A DNA stretch of 64,000 bases, from positions 1 to 64,000 of the forward strand of contig JAOPVX010000368.1 of assembly GCA_025965975.1 (NCBI GenBank), written 5' to 3'. A model generated the notes under the pieces. It made no database searches and had not been told where the DNA came from. It saw only the letters and a list, made by a program, of their open reading frames with translations. Origin of the DNA: Mycobacterium sp. (GTDB lineage Bacteria; Actinomycetota; Actinomycetes; Mycobacteriales; Mycobacteriaceae). A program made the position numbers and the translations under genes. Below are positions 9,747 to 21,564 of this stretch, piece by piece. How positions within the stretch are numbered: position 1 is the stretch's first letter; each line of letters starts with the position of its first letter.

Positions 9747-10623
9747 TGCCGACCCCCCGGTCGCTTCGCTCTCCCCCTACCCTTCGGGGCGGCGGTGCCC
9801 CCAGCCCGCCGGACCACGCCTCGAGCACCTTGAGCGCGTCGGCGGAGGCGCGCACGTCGTGCACCCGCACTCCCCACACCCCGTGCAAGCCGGCCAGCGC
9901 GGAGATCACCGCGGTGGCGGTCTCCCGGCCGTTCGGAGGGCGCGGCTCGCCGTCCGGACCGCCAAGCAGTGTTCCGAGGAAACGCTTGCGAGAGGCTCCG
10001 ACCAGTACCGGGATTCCGGTGCCGACGAACTCCGGCAGCGCGTGCAGCAGCGCCCAATTGTGTTCTGCGGTCTTCGCGAAACCCAGGCCAGGGTCGATGA
10101 TCAGCCTGGACGGGTCGACCCCCGCCGACACAGCAGCATCGACACTGGCGAGCAGTTCGTCGCGCACCTCGGCGACCACATCGCGGTAGGCCGGCGCCTG
10201 GTGTGGCCGGTCCGCGCCGACCGAGCGCCAATGCATCAGCACCCACGGCACTTTCGCGTCGGCCAGTAGCTGGGCCATGTTGGGGTCCGCGCGCCCGCCG
10301 GAGACATCGTTGACGATCTTGGCACCGTTTTCCAGCGCCGCCTGGGCGACCTCGGCGTGCATGGTGTCGATGCTGACCGTGATGCCTTGCCCGGCAAGCT
10401 CTTTGATCACCGGCAGCACACGTGCCGACTCGATTCGGGAGTCGACACGGGTGGCGCCGGGACGGGTCGACTCGCCACCGACATCGACGATCGCGGCGCC
10501 ATCGGCGGCCAGCGCAAGGCCGTGTTCGACGGCGCGATCACGGTCGAGGAACAATCCCCCGTCGGAGAACGAGTCGTCGGTGACGTTCACGACACCCATG
10601 ACCTGCACGTGCGTCGGGCTCAC
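9739..10623 (-). CDS. folP: Dihydropteroate synthase
   Basis: A 294-residue DHPS, the sulfonamide target, which condenses hydroxymethyl-dihydropterin pyrophosphate with p-aminobenzoate. Motifs along the TIM barrel: [55 protein letters not shown] and a final VHDV. The GTG at 10623 overlaps the folE stop (GTGA). This is FolP1-like, with the full set of substrate-binding motifs. The C-terminus carries about 20 extra basic residues that overlap folB. Confidence 0.96.
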   Translation of the reverse strand: MSPTHVQVMGVVNVTDDSFSDGGLFLDRDRAVEHGLALAADGAAIVDVGGESTRPGATRVDSRIESARVLPVIKELAGQGITVSIDTMHAEVAQAALENGAKIVNDVSGGRADPNMAQLLADAKVPWVLMHWRSVGADRPHQAPAYRDVVAEVRDELLASVDAAVSAGVDPSRLIIDPGLGFAKTAEHNWALLHALPEFVGTGIPVLVGASRKRFLGTLLGGPDGEPRPPNGRETATAVISALAGLHGVWGVRVHDVRASADALKVLEAWSGGLGAPPPRRVGGERSDRGVGNG

Positions 10624-11228
10624 TTTCGCAAGATCAGATCCAGCGCCTCGGACCGTGATGACGCATCGCACTTGAACTGGCCGCGCACCGCCGACGTGGT
10701 GGTGATCGCTCCCGGCTTGCGCACGCCGCGCATCGACATGCACAGGTGTTCGGCCTCGACGATCACGATGACGCCGCGCGGATCCAGCTTGCGCATCAGC
10801 GCATCAGCGATCTGCGCGGTCAGCCGTTCCTGCACCTGCGGCCGCTTGGCATAGAGGTCGACCAGCCTTGCGATCTTCGAGAGCCCGGTGACCCTGCCGT
10901 CCTTTCCAGGGATGTAGCCGACGTGTGCCACCCCGTGGAACGCCACCAAATGGTGCTCGCATGTCGAGTAGAGCGGGATCTGCTTGACCAGCACGAGCTC
11001 GTCGTGCTGCTCGTCAAAGGTGGTGTCCAGCACGGTATCCGGATCGGTATAGAGCCCGGCGAACATCTCTTTGTACGCCCGTGCGACCCGCGCAGGGGTG
11101 TCCTCCAGCCCGTGCCGGTCGGGATCCTCCCCGATAGCGATCAGCAGCTCGCGCACCGCAGCTTCAGCGCGCGCTTGGTCGAACGCCGGGGTGGTGAACG
11201 TGGCCGAGTTGTTGTGCGACCGCGTCAT
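10620..11228 (-). CDS. folE: GTP cyclohydrolase I
   Basis: A 202-residue enzyme that opens GTP to dihydroneopterin triphosphate, the first step of folate synthesis. The zinc ligands are visible: Cys and His in [13 protein letters not shown] and the later Cys in [12 protein letters not shown]. The [14 protein letters not shown] segment is also typical. The ATG at 11228 lies 19 nt downstream of ftsH. The stop overlaps folP (GTGA). Confidence 0.97.
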   Translation of the reverse strand: MTRSHNNSATFTTPAFDQARAEAAVRELLIAIGEDPDRHGLEDTPARVARAYKEMFAGLYTDPDTVLDTTFDEQHDELVLVKQIPLYSTCEHHLVAFHGVAHVGYIPGKDGRVTGLSKIARLVDLYAKRPQVQERLTAQIADALMRKLDPRGVIVIVEAEHLCMSMRGVRKPGAITTTSAVRGQFKCDASSRSEALDLILRK

Positions 11229-11247
11229 CGATGCCTCCGTTCGCCGG

Positions 11248-13554
<2,307 letters not shown>

Positions 13555-13707
13555 TGAATGTCCGACGTCCTCGGCTTCATCTTTTTCGGCCGGCTGGCCG
13601 GTGTCCTTCCAATACGCGCAGCTGGGATAGTTCAGGCTACCGCTAGACCAACGAAGAACAGTTCCCGACGGGTTCTAGCGCCGATCCAGGTTCGGCGTGG
13701 AAGATTA

Positions 13708-14679
13708 GTGACCGTGCTCACGTCAACCGAACGGTTAGTTGAGACGAATGGGGTCCAGCTCCGGGTCATCGATGCCGGCGACCGGGATGCGCCGGTGGTG
13801 GTGCTGGCGCACGGCTTCCCCGAACTGGCGTACTCCTGGCGTCACCAGATTCCTGCCCTGGCCGATGCCGGATACCGCGTGCTGGCGCCCGATCAGCGCG
13901 GCTACGGCGGTTCGTCGAAACCGGAGGCCGTCGACGCCTACAACGTCGTCGAGCTGTCGGCCGACATCGTCGGCCTGCTTGATGGCATCGGCGCCGAACG
14001 CGCCGTACTCGTAGGGCACGACTTCGGCGGTGTGGTGGCCTGGACGGCGCCGCTACTGCACCCGGACCGGTTCACCGGGGTGGCCGGGTTGAGCGTTCCG
14101 CCGGTGCCACGCCCGCAGGTGCCGACGACGCAGGCCTTCCGCAAGGTCTTCGGCGACAACTTCTTCTACATCCTCTATTTCCAGGAGCCCGGACCGGCCG
14201 ACGCCGAACTGTCCCGCGATCCCGCCACCACGCTGCGGCGGCTGATGGGCTCGCTGTCGACCAGCGACCAGGCCGCGGGCCTGCGAATGCTGCAACCCGG
14301 CCCGGAAGGATTCATCGACCGAATGCCGGAGCCGGGTGGACTGCCGGACTGGATCAGCCAGGACGAGTTCGACCACTATGTGGCGGAATTCACAAGGACC
14401 GGCTTCACCGCTCCGCTGAACTGGTATCGCTGCTTCGACCGTAACTGGGAACTGACCGCGACGACGCCTGCCGCGACGATCGATGCGCCGTCGCTGTTCA
14501 TCGGCGGAGCCGCCGACCCCACGCTGGCCTACACACCCCGCCACCGTGTCCGCGAGGTGGTCTCCGGTGACTATCGCGAAGTGATGATCGAGGGCGCCGG
14601 TCACTGGCTTCAGCAGGAGCGGCCCTGCGAGGTCAACGAGACGCTGCTCGACTTCCTGTCCAGATTGGAGTTGCGATGA
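13708..14679 (+). CDS. ephA: Epoxide hydrolase EphA
   Basis: A 323-residue alpha/beta hydrolase, close to M. tuberculosis EphA in length. The oxyanion motif is HGFPE, the nucleophile Asp lies in GHDFGGVVAW, the cap tyrosines lie in the middle of the protein, and the catalytic His is in GAGHWLQQE near the C-terminus. The start is placed at the GTG at 13708; the GTG two codons later is also possible. It is divergent from ftsH. Its stop overlaps the next gene (ATGA) and lies within a 33-bp tandem duplication. Confidence 0.93.
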   Translation: MTVLTSTERLVETNGVQLRVIDAGDRDAPVVVLAHGFPELAYSWRHQIPALADAGYRVLAPDQRGYGGSSKPEAVDAYNVVELSADIVGLLDGIGAERAVLVGHDFGGVVAWTAPLLHPDRFTGVAGLSVPPVPRPQVPTTQAFRKVFGDNFFYILYFQEPGPADAELSRDPATTLRRLMGSLSTSDQAAGLRMLQPGPEGFIDRMPEPGGLPDWISQDEFDHYVAEFTRTGFTAPLNWYRCFDRNWELTATTPAATIDAPSLFIGGAADPTLAYTPRHRVREVVSGDYREVMIEGAGHWLQQERPCEVNETLLDFLSRLELR

Positions 14680-14737
14680 GCGCTAGCGCGAAGAGCCGAC
14701 AAACTGCGATGAGCGCTAGCGCGAAGAGCCGACAAAC
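14672..14737 (+). repeat. 33-bp tandem duplication spanning a stop/start junction
   Basis: Two perfect 33-bp copies, 14672-14704 and 14705-14737. Each contains GCGATGAGCGCTAGCGCGAA and so an ATG. The first copy carries the ephA stop and the start of the LLM gene. The second is in frame and adds a second MSASAKSRQT. The unit encodes 11 residues, so the duplication keeps the reading frame. Confidence 0.95.
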
Positions 14738-15953
14738 ACAGCTGACGCGTCCTCTCAGTTTCGGGGTGTTCATCACGCCGTTCCACCCTGTCGGCCAATC
14801 CCCCACCGTCGCACTGGAATACGACCTCGAGCGCACGGTGGCGCTGGACCGGCTCGGCTACGACGAGGTGTGGTTCGGCGAGCATCACTCCGGTGGATAC
14901 GAGCTCATCGCCTGCCCTGAGGTGTTCATCGCCACGGCCGCCGAGCGGACCAAGCACATCCGGCTGGGCACCGGCGTCGTGTCCCTGCCGTATCACCACC
15001 CGCTGATGGTGGCCGACCGCTGGGTGCTGCTCGACCACCTCACCCGTGGGCGCGTGGTCTTCGGCACCGGACCCGGCGCGCTGCCGTCGGACGCATACAT
15101 GATGGGCATCGACCCGGTCGAGCAGCGTCGGATGATGCAGGAGTCGCTCGAGGCCATCCTTGCGCTGTTCCGGGCCGCGCCCGAGGAGCGGATCAACCGG
15201 CACTCCGACTGGTTCACCCTGCGCGACGCCCAGCTGCACATCCGGCCCTACACCTGGCCGTATCCCGAGATCTCTACGGCAGCAATGATTTCTCCGTCCG
15301 GGCCACGGCTGGCCGGCGCGCTTGGCACGTCGCTGCTTTCGCTGTCGATGTCGGTGCCGGGCGGCTATGCCGCGCTGGAGAACACCTGGGAGGTCGTCGT
15401 CGACCAGGCCGGAAAGTCGGGCCGCGACGAGCCTGACCGCGACGATTGGCGGGTGTTGGCCATCATGCATCTGGCCGATACCCGGGACCAGGCGATCGAC
15501 GACTGCACCTACGGGCTGAAGGACTTCGCGAACTATTTCGGTGCGGCCGGTTTCGTGCCGTTGTCGAATTCCGTTGAGGGCACAGACCAGTCGCCGCGCG
15601 AGTTCGTCGAAGAGTATGCGAGCAAAGGTAATTCCTGCATCGGCACTCCTGGCGACGCGATCGCCTACGTTCAGGACCTGCTCGAGCAATCCGGCGGGTT
15701 CGGCACCCTTCTGCTGCTCGGCCACGACTGGGCATCGCCTGCGGCGACCTACCACTCCTACGAACTGTTCGCCCGCGAGGTGATGCCTCACTTCAAGGGT
15801 CAGCTGACCGCGCCGCGCGCGTCGCACGACTGGGCCAAGGGCATGCGCGACAAGCTACTCGGCCGTGCCGGCGAGGCCATCGTCAAGGCGATCAACGAGC
15901 ATACCGACGAACTCAAGATGGAAGCCGAAGGGTCAGAAGGGCAGGACGGCTGA
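14676..15953 (+). CDS. LLM-class flavin-dependent oxidoreductase (Rv3618-like)
   Basis: A 425-residue luciferase-like monooxygenase fold protein, probably FMN- or F420-dependent. It has the core FGVFITPFHPVGQSPTVALE, DEVWFGEHHSGGYEL, LGTGVVSLPYHHPLMVADR and RGRVVFGTGPGAL. The homologue I recall begins about where TRPLSFGVF starts here, so the first 22 residues (two copies of MSASAKSRQT) are an extra tail made by a tandem duplication. The ATG at 14676 overlaps the ephA stop; the ATG at 14709 is an equally good start. The substrate is unknown. Confidence 0.9.
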   Translation: MSASAKSRQTAMSASAKSRQTQLTRPLSFGVFITPFHPVGQSPTVALEYDLERTVALDRLGYDEVWFGEHHSGGYELIACPEVFIATAAERTKHIRLGTGVVSLPYHHPLMVADRWVLLDHLTRGRVVFGTGPGALPSDAYMMGIDPVEQRRMMQESLEAILALFRAAPEERINRHSDWFTLRDAQLHIRPYTWPYPEISTAAMISPSGPRLAGALGTSLLSLSMSVPGGYAALENTWEVVVDQAGKSGRDEPDRDDWRVLAIMHLADTRDQAIDDCTYGLKDFANYFGAAGFVPLSNSVEGTDQSPREFVEEYASKGNSCIGTPGDAIAYVQDLLEQSGGFGTLLLLGHDWASPAATYHSYELFAREVMPHFKGQLTAPRASHDWAKGMRDKLLGRAGEAIVKAINEHTDELKMEAEGSEGQDG

Positions 15954-16972
15954 TGCGCGCTTCGGTCCTTCGCGATGGTCGTATGGTTCTGCGCGACGAT
16001 GTGGCCGAGCCGGTTCCCGGTCCGGGCCAGGTGCTCGTCGGCGTGAAGGCCTGCGGAATTTGCGGCTCTGACCTGCATTTCGCCAAACACGGTGCGGACG
16101 TCCTCGAACTCAACAACCAGATCGAGGGCTTCGGCGACAACGGCGGCTTGACGGTCGATTTGAACCGCGACGTCTTCATGGGCCACGAGTTCAGCGCCGA
16201 GGTGCTCGACGCAGGCCCGGATACCGAAGCCCCGGCACCTGGCACGCTCGTCACATCCCTTCCGGTGCTTGTGTCGTCGACGGGGTTCGAACCGATTGTG
16301 TACTCCAACAGCACAATCGGTGGCTACGCCGAGCGAATGCTGTTGTCGGCGCCGTTATTGACACCCATCCCCAATGGGCTGGACCCGAGACATGCCGCCC
16401 TCACCGAGCCGATGGCCGTCGGCCTGCACGCGGTGAACAAATCAGCGATCCGACCCGGTGAGAACGCGTTGGTGCTGGGCTGCGGGCCGATAGGTATCGC
16501 CATCATCGCGGGACTTCGTCACCGTGGTGTGGAAACCATTGTCGCGGCTGACTATTCGGCGCTGCGACGCGAACTGGCCGAGACGATGGGCGCCACCGCG
16601 ACCGTAGATCCCGCCGACGGGTCGCCCTTCGACGGCACGACGCCTGCGGTGGTTTTCGAGGCGGTCGGCGTGCCGGGCATCATCGACGACATCCTGCGCC
16701 GTGCGCCGGTCGGCGCACGAGTCGTCGTCGCCGGTGTCTGTATGCAAGCCGACACGGTTCATCCGTACTTCGCCATCGCCAAGCAGATCAACGTGCAGTT
16801 CGTGTTGGCCTACGACATGACTGAATTCACGGATTGCCTGCGAGCGATCGCCGATGGCGACATCGACGTAGCACCGATGATCACGGGTGAGATCGGCCTG
16901 GACGGGGTCGGTTCGGCGTTCAACGACCTGGCGCATCCCGACGCGCACTGCAAAATCCTGGTGACTCCCTGA
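15953..16972 (+). CDS. Zinc-dependent alcohol dehydrogenase family protein
   Basis: A 339-residue medium-chain dehydrogenase. The catalytic zinc ligands are Cys in ACGICGSDLHF, the His/Glu pair in MGHEFSAEV, and a later Glu. The NAD(P) site is the Rossmann loop LVLGCGPIGIAIIAGL. The four-cysteine lobe that holds the structural zinc is missing: the region after GHEF contains no cysteines. The substrate is not predictable. The ATG shares a base with the LLM stop (TGATG), so the two are co-translated. Confidence 0.9.
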   Translation: MRASVLRDGRMVLRDDVAEPVPGPGQVLVGVKACGICGSDLHFAKHGADVLELNNQIEGFGDNGGLTVDLNRDVFMGHEFSAEVLDAGPDTEAPAPGTLVTSLPVLVSSTGFEPIVYSNSTIGGYAERMLLSAPLLTPIPNGLDPRHAALTEPMAVGLHAVNKSAIRPGENALVLGCGPIGIAIIAGLRHRGVETIVAADYSALRRELAETMGATATVDPADGSPFDGTTPAVVFEAVGVPGIIDDILRRAPVGARVVVAGVCMQADTVHPYFAIAKQINVQFVLAYDMTEFTDCLRAIADGDIDVAPMITGEIGLDGVGSAFNDLAHPDAHCKILVTP

Positions 16973-17012
16973 CGGTATCGTGCCAGGCATGCCGATCGCA
17001 GCGAGAGCGAAG

Positions 17013-17729
17013 ATGTCCACCCGGTTCCTCCTTCTCGCCGCCGCCGGACTCACCGCCGTCGGACTCTCGGCCTGCGACTCCTCATCTGGGCCGACAGGCA
17101 CATCGGATAAGGCGACCCGTCAGGTCACCGTCGTGGGTGCCGGCCAGGTACAGGGCACGCCGGACAGGCTGACCGTCAACGCGTCGATCGAGTTCGTCGC
17201 GCCCGACGTCACCGGCGCGATGAACCAGACCAGCGACCGTCAGCAGGCGGTCATCAAAGCGTTGGTGGACTCCGGCATCGACCGCAAGGACATCAGCACC
17301 ACTCAGGTGAACCTGCAACCGCAGTTCGCCGGCGGCGATGCCGCCGCGATCATCGGCTACCGCGCAAGCAATTCGATCGACGTGAAGATCCGCAAGCTGG
17401 ACACCGCCTCGCAGGCGCTGTCCTTGATCGTCAGCACCGGCGGCGATGCCACCAGGATCAACTCGGTGAACTATTCGATCGAGGATGATTCGCAGCTCGT
17501 CAAGGACGCGCGGGCGAGGGCTTTCAACGACGCGAAGGCCCGCGCCGGGCAGTACGCGCAACTGTCGGGGCTGCATCTCGGCAAGGTCATCGCGATCACC
17601 GAGTCGGGCGGTGCGACCCCACCAACGCCGATGCCTAGCCCGCGGGGCGCCGAATTGGCGGCGGTGCCGCTGGAGCCGGGCCAGCAGACAGTCGGCTTCT
17701 CGGTGACGGTGATCTGGGAACTGACCTAA
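17013..17729 (+). CDS. lpqG: LpqG lipoprotein, SIMPL (DUF541) domain
   Basis: About 238 residues. A signal peptide (MSTRFLLLAAAGLTAVG) ends in the lipobox LSAC, so the mature protein is a lipid-anchored, extracytoplasmic SIMPL/DUF541 domain. The C-terminal EPGQQTVGFSVTVIWELT is nearly the same as LpqG of M. tuberculosis. The ATG at 17013 is chosen for its purine-rich upstream GAGAGCGAAG and compact signal peptide; an ATG eight codons earlier (16989) is possible. It converges on the molybdopterin gene with a 4-bp overlap. The function is unknown. Confidence 0.9.
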   Translation: MSTRFLLLAAAGLTAVGLSACDSSSGPTGTSDKATRQVTVVGAGQVQGTPDRLTVNASIEFVAPDVTGAMNQTSDRQQAVIKALVDSGIDRKDISTTQVNLQPQFAGGDAAAIIGYRASNSIDVKIRKLDTASQALSLIVSTGGDATRINSVNYSIEDDSQLVKDARARAFNDAKARAGQYAQLSGLHLGKVIAITESGGATPPTPMPSPRGAELAAVPLEPGQQTVGFSVTVIWELT

Positions 17730-19957
17730 CCGGCCGGCGCGATGTCGACGGGAATGCCGTTGAGGACGGCCGTGCCCGACAGCGGGTCGAGCTGACCGCC
17801 GTCGTTGAGTTGGTTGACGTTGACGCCCGGGTGGTCGGCGGCAACACCCTGGCGTGTGCCGCCGCGATCGTGGCCCCACCCGTGAGGCAGCGAAACCACG
17901 CCGCGCCGCATGCCCGGCGCCAGTTCGACCGGCGCCACCAGATCGCCGCCCGGGCCCTTGATCGCGGCGTTGTCGGTGAGCCCGAGCTCGGCGGCATCGT
18001 CCGGATGGATCTGCAGCGTGCACCGATTCGTGCCGCCGGCCAGCGCGGGCAGGTTGTGCATCCAGCTGTTATTCGACCGCAGGTGCCTGCGCCCGATGAG
18101 CACGAAGCCGTCGTCGCCGCGGCTGAGGGATTCCCGCAGCCGCGCTGCGTCGGCGACCAGCGGTTCTGGCGCGAGTTCGATTCGGCCGGACCGGGTCTTG
18201 AGGACCTCAGGGATTCGCGGCTGCAATGGACCGAGGTCGACGCCGTGCGGCGCGGCCTTGAGTCGAGCCAGGGTGAGCCCGGCGGGTTTGACGCCGAACG
18301 CGTCCCCGTAGGGGCCCAGCCGAAGCATCATGTCGAGACGACGTTCATACCCCGGCCCCGCGATGAGCAACGCAGTCAGCTCGTCCACGGCACGCCCGGC
18401 GACGGGTGAGTTCGGGTCGGCGGTTTCCTTTGCCAGCGTCGTCGCGATGACCTGTTCGTCGACCAGTGCCGGATCGCCGTCGTGACCGATGCCGTTGAGG
18501 ATGAGCGCGAGCCGGGACAGGATCTCGGGCTCGTCGGGCCGCCCATCCAGCGGCGGCAAGGGCGGCGAGTACCTTGCGTTGTTGCGCACCGCGAGGTTGT
18601 TCAGCGCGAAATCGAAGTGACCGCTGCGCGACGGTGGTGGCGCAGGCAGGATCACATCGGCGTGGCGCGTTGTCTCGTTGAGGTACGGGTCGATGCTGAG
18701 CATGAATTCCACACCGTCGAGCGCACGGTCGAGGCGATCGCCATCGGGCGCCGAAAGCACCGGGTTCCCTGCGATCGTGATCATGGCCCTGATCTGACCC
18801 TCGCCAGGGGTGACGATCTCCTCGGCGAGCGCGGCGGCGGGTAGCTCCGACAGGGCTTCTGGATAGCCCGAGACACGGCTGTGCCACCGCCCGGTGACAA
18901 AGCCCTTGCCTGGCCGCGCGGGCCGCGGTGCGGGGGCCACAGGCGAGAGGGGGAACATCGCCCCACCCGGCCGATCGAGGTTGCCGGTGAGGATGTTGAT
19001 GACGTCGACCAGCCAGCTACCGATGGTCCCGAATTCGACTGTGGACGTACCGATTCGGCCGTATACCGCCGCCGATGGGGCGGCGGTGATCTCGCGGGCC
19101 AATGCGCGGATCTCGTCGGCGGGCACGCCGCAGTGAGCCGCGACGGCCTCCGGTGCGAACCCGTCGGCCAGTGCGCGGACTTGCTCGACGCCTGCGACGT
19201 GTTCGGCGACTCCCCCGAGATCCGGTGCGACAAGGCCTTCTTCGAACAGCACATGCACGATGGCGAACAGCAACGCGGCATCTGTGCCAGGGCGCGGCGC
19301 GATGTGGCGATCGGCCAGTTCGGCGGTTCGCGTGCGGGCGGGGTCGATGACGGTGAGCCGGCCGCCGCGCTTGCGCAATGCGCGTAACTTGCCGGGAAAG
19401 TCGGCGGCGGTGGCCAAACTGCCGTTGGACACAAGGGGATTCGCGCCGATGATCACGAGATAGTCGGTGCGGTCGAGGTCGGGAACGGTGAAGGCGACGG
19501 GGCTGCCGAACATGTAGCCCAACGCGACGTGTTTGGGCATCTGATCGAGGGTGCTTGCGGTGTACACATGGCGGGTGCCAAGCGCGCGGACGATCAGCGG
19601 CGCATGCAGGCTGCCCGCGATCGTGTGGGCATTCGGATTGCCGAGGTACACGCCGACCGACGTCCCGCCGTGGTCACGGATGACTCCCCCGAGCCGTTCG
19701 GCGATGACGGCGTACGCCTCGTCCCAGGTGGCTTCGGTCAGCACGCCGTCGCGCCGGACCAGCGGGCGGGTCAGTCGGTCGGGGTCGTTGTCGAGCTCGG
19801 CGAAGCTTGCGCCCTTCGGACAGATGAACCCCTTGCTGAAGACGTCCTCGCGGTCGCCACGCGCACCCGTCACCCTGCCGTAGGAGATCGTGAGCGTCAG
19901 GCCGCAGGTGGCCTCGCACAGCGGACAGATCCGCAGGGCAGTCCCGGTTTCAACCAT
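17726..19957 (-). CDS. Molybdopterin-dependent oxidoreductase (BisC/FdhA-like)
   Basis: A 743-residue molybdenum or tungsten bis-MGD enzyme. The N-terminal cluster motif CPLCEATCGL with a later GFICPKG gives four cysteines for one 4Fe-4S cluster. Typical later blocks are RTDYLVIIGANPLVSNG, the MGD-binding ITIAGNPVLS segment and the C-terminal LRSNNSWMHNLPALAGG. No cysteine or selenocysteine is obvious at the usual metal-ligand position (STLDQMPKHVALGYMFG), so the ligand may be Ser or Asp. There is no signal peptide and no neighbouring electron-transfer subunit. I recall no gene at this position in M. tuberculosis. Confidence 0.87.
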   Translation of the reverse strand: MVETGTALRICPLCEATCGLTLTISYGRVTGARGDREDVFSKGFICPKGASFAELDNDPDRLTRPLVRRDGVLTEATWDEAYAVIAERLGGVIRDHGGTSVGVYLGNPNAHTIAGSLHAPLIVRALGTRHVYTASTLDQMPKHVALGYMFGSPVAFTVPDLDRTDYLVIIGANPLVSNGSLATAADFPGKLRALRKRGGRLTVIDPARTRTAELADRHIAPRPGTDAALLFAIVHVLFEEGLVAPDLGGVAEHVAGVEQVRALADGFAPEAVAAHCGVPADEIRALAREITAAPSAAVYGRIGTSTVEFGTIGSWLVDVINILTGNLDRPGGAMFPLSPVAPAPRPARPGKGFVTGRWHSRVSGYPEALSELPAAALAEEIVTPGEGQIRAMITIAGNPVLSAPDGDRLDRALDGVEFMLSIDPYLNETTRHADVILPAPPPSRSGHFDFALNNLAVRNNARYSPPLPPLDGRPDEPEILSRLALILNGIGHDGDPALVDEQVIATTLAKETADPNSPVAGRAVDELTALLIAGPGYERRLDMMLRLGPYGDAFGVKPAGLTLARLKAAPHGVDLGPLQPRIPEVLKTRSGRIELAPEPLVADAARLRESLSRGDDGFVLIGRRHLRSNNSWMHNLPALAGGTNRCTLQIHPDDAAELGLTDNAAIKGPGGDLVAPVELAPGMRRGVVSLPHGWGHDRGGTRQGVAADHPGVNVNQLNDGGQLDPLSGTAVLNGIPVDIAPAG

Positions 19958-19975
19958 CTCCGCATTGTCCGCCGC

Positions 19976-20560
19976 TCACAGCTGCTCGTACACCCTGGGG
20001 TCGAGCGTGCCGATGTAGGGCAGGTCGCGGTAGCGCTCGGCGTAGTCGAGGCCGTAGCCGACGACGAACTCGTTGGGAATGTCGAAACCGACGTAGGAGA
20101 TGTCGACGTCGGCGCGCACGGCGTCCGGTTTGCGCAGCAGCGCGCAGACCCGCAGCGACCGGGGGTGGCGCGCCGCGAGGTTGCGTAGCAGCCAGGACAG
20201 CGTCAGGCCGGAGTCGACGATGTCCTCGACGATCAGCACATCGCGGTCGCTGATGTCACGGTCCAGGTCCTTGAGGATGCGCACCACACCCGACGACGAC
20301 GTCGATGAGCCGTACGAGCTGACCGCCATGAACTCCAGCTGGGTGGGCAGCGGAATCGCGCGGGACAGGTCGGTGACGAACATGACCGCACCCTTGAGCA
20401 CCGTGACCAGCAGCAGGTCCTCCGAACCGACGGTGCCACGGTAGTCCTCGCCGACCTTTGCGCCGAGTTCGGCGATGCGCGTCTGGATCGCCTCCGACGA
20501 GAGCAACACCGATTTGATGTCGCCCGGGTACAGCTCGGCAGGTTGCTCAGGCACGTCCAC
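19976..20560 (-). CDS. hpt: Hypoxanthine-guanine phosphoribosyltransferase
   Basis: About 194 residues. It salvages hypoxanthine and guanine with PRPP. The PRPP loop is [17 protein letters not shown], with [18 protein letters not shown] before it and the purine-contacting [20 protein letters not shown] after it. The start is uncertain: GTG at 20560 ([10 protein letters not shown]) is used, and a GTG two codons later also fits. Neither has a clear Shine-Dalgarno sequence. It lies 41 nt downstream of tilS, in the same order as in M. tuberculosis. Confidence 0.93.
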   Translation of the reverse strand: MDVPEQPAELYPGDIKSVLLSSEAIQTRIAELGAKVGEDYRGTVGSEDLLLVTVLKGAVMFVTDLSRAIPLPTQLEFMAVSSYGSSTSSSGVVRILKDLDRDISDRDVLIVEDIVDSGLTLSWLLRNLAARHPRSLRVCALLRKPDAVRADVDISYVGFDIPNEFVVGYGLDYAERYRDLPYIGTLDPRVYEQL

Positions 20561-20601
20561 AGCGTGCCATGTGATACCGCGCGCGACCAACGCGGTGTCC
20601 T

Positions 20602-21564
20602 TCAGACCGGCTCGATATGCAAGGTCAGCATCCCGTCGCGGCGCGCTGCGATCAGACGCTGGCTGCGCAGCGGTGACGCCACGGCCACGCCGCCCTGACC
20701 CCGCCACGCCGTGACCAGGGTGTCGACCCCGCGGATCTGCTTGTCTGTCAGCCCGCTGGCCCCGCCCGCCAGCAGCCAGCCACGAATCACCCTGCGCCGG
20801 ACCGCCTCCGGCAGTGCCGCCAACCGGGCGGTATCGAGCCCGCCACCGGCGCCGACCTCAGCCAGCGCCTGCCGGGCCAATTCGTCGAGCGTGTCGGTGT
20901 CTTCGCGCAGCGCCGTCGCGGTGCGGGCCAGCGCTTCGGCGACCCCGCCGCCGAGCACCTCCTCCAGCAGCGGAAGCACCTCGGTGCGCAACCGGGTGCG
21001 GGTGAATCGGCGGTCGGCGTTGTGCGGGTCCTGCCACGGCGTGAGCCCCAGCTCCGCGCATGCGGCGTGAGTGAGCGCGCGACGGATGCCGAGCAGCGGC
21101 CGATACCACGGCGGATCGCACGGCCGCATGCCTGCGATCGACCGCGAGCCCGATCCACGGCCCAACCCGAGCAGCACCGTCTCGGCCTGGTCGTCGAGTG
21201 TGTGCGCAAGCAGCACCGGCGCATCGCCGCGGGCGTCGTCCAACGCGCGGTAACGGGCGGTACGGGCGGCCGCCTCTGGCCCGCCAGTCGTCCCGACATC
21301 GACGCAAAGCACTTGGGCATCAACGCATCCCAGCGACAGCGCTTGATCCCGCGCTGTTGCCGCCACCCGCATGGAGTCACGTTGCAGCCGGTGGTCGACG
21401 ATGAGCGCGGTGGTCGGCCTGGCCGCGGCCGCGGCCGCGGTCAGTGCCAGAGAATCCGCGCCGCCGGACAGCGCGACACACCAGCGTTCGTCGCCGGAGG
21501 CGTGTTCGCTGATGAACGCGGCGACGACCGCCTTCAGCGCCGCTACAGCACCCTGTCGATCCAT
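20602..21564 (-). CDS. tilS: tRNA(Ile)-lysidine synthetase
   Basis: A 320-residue N-type ATP pyrophosphatase that converts C34 to lysidine in the CAU tRNA-Ile, so that it reads AUA. The P-loop SGGADS is at 33-38, with the typical [19 protein letters not shown] and the [15 protein letters not shown] segment. It is essential in most bacteria. Its start lies 22 bp inside the end of the upstream metalloprotease gene, so the genes are likely coupled. Confidence 0.95.
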   Translation of the reverse strand: MDRQGAVAALKAVVAAFISEHASGDERWCVALSGGADSLALTAAAAAARPTTALIVDHRLQRDSMRVAATARDQALSLGCVDAQVLCVDVGTTGGPEAAARTARYRALDDARGDAPVLLAHTLDDQAETVLLGLGRGSGSRSIAGMRPCDPPWYRPLLGIRRALTHAACAELGLTPWQDPHNADRRFTRTRLRTEVLPLLEEVLGGGVAEALARTATALREDTDTLDELARQALAEVGAGGGLDTARLAALPEAVRRRVIRGWLLAGGASGLTDKQIRGVDTLVTAWRGQGGVAVASPLRSQRLIAARRDGMLTLHIEPV

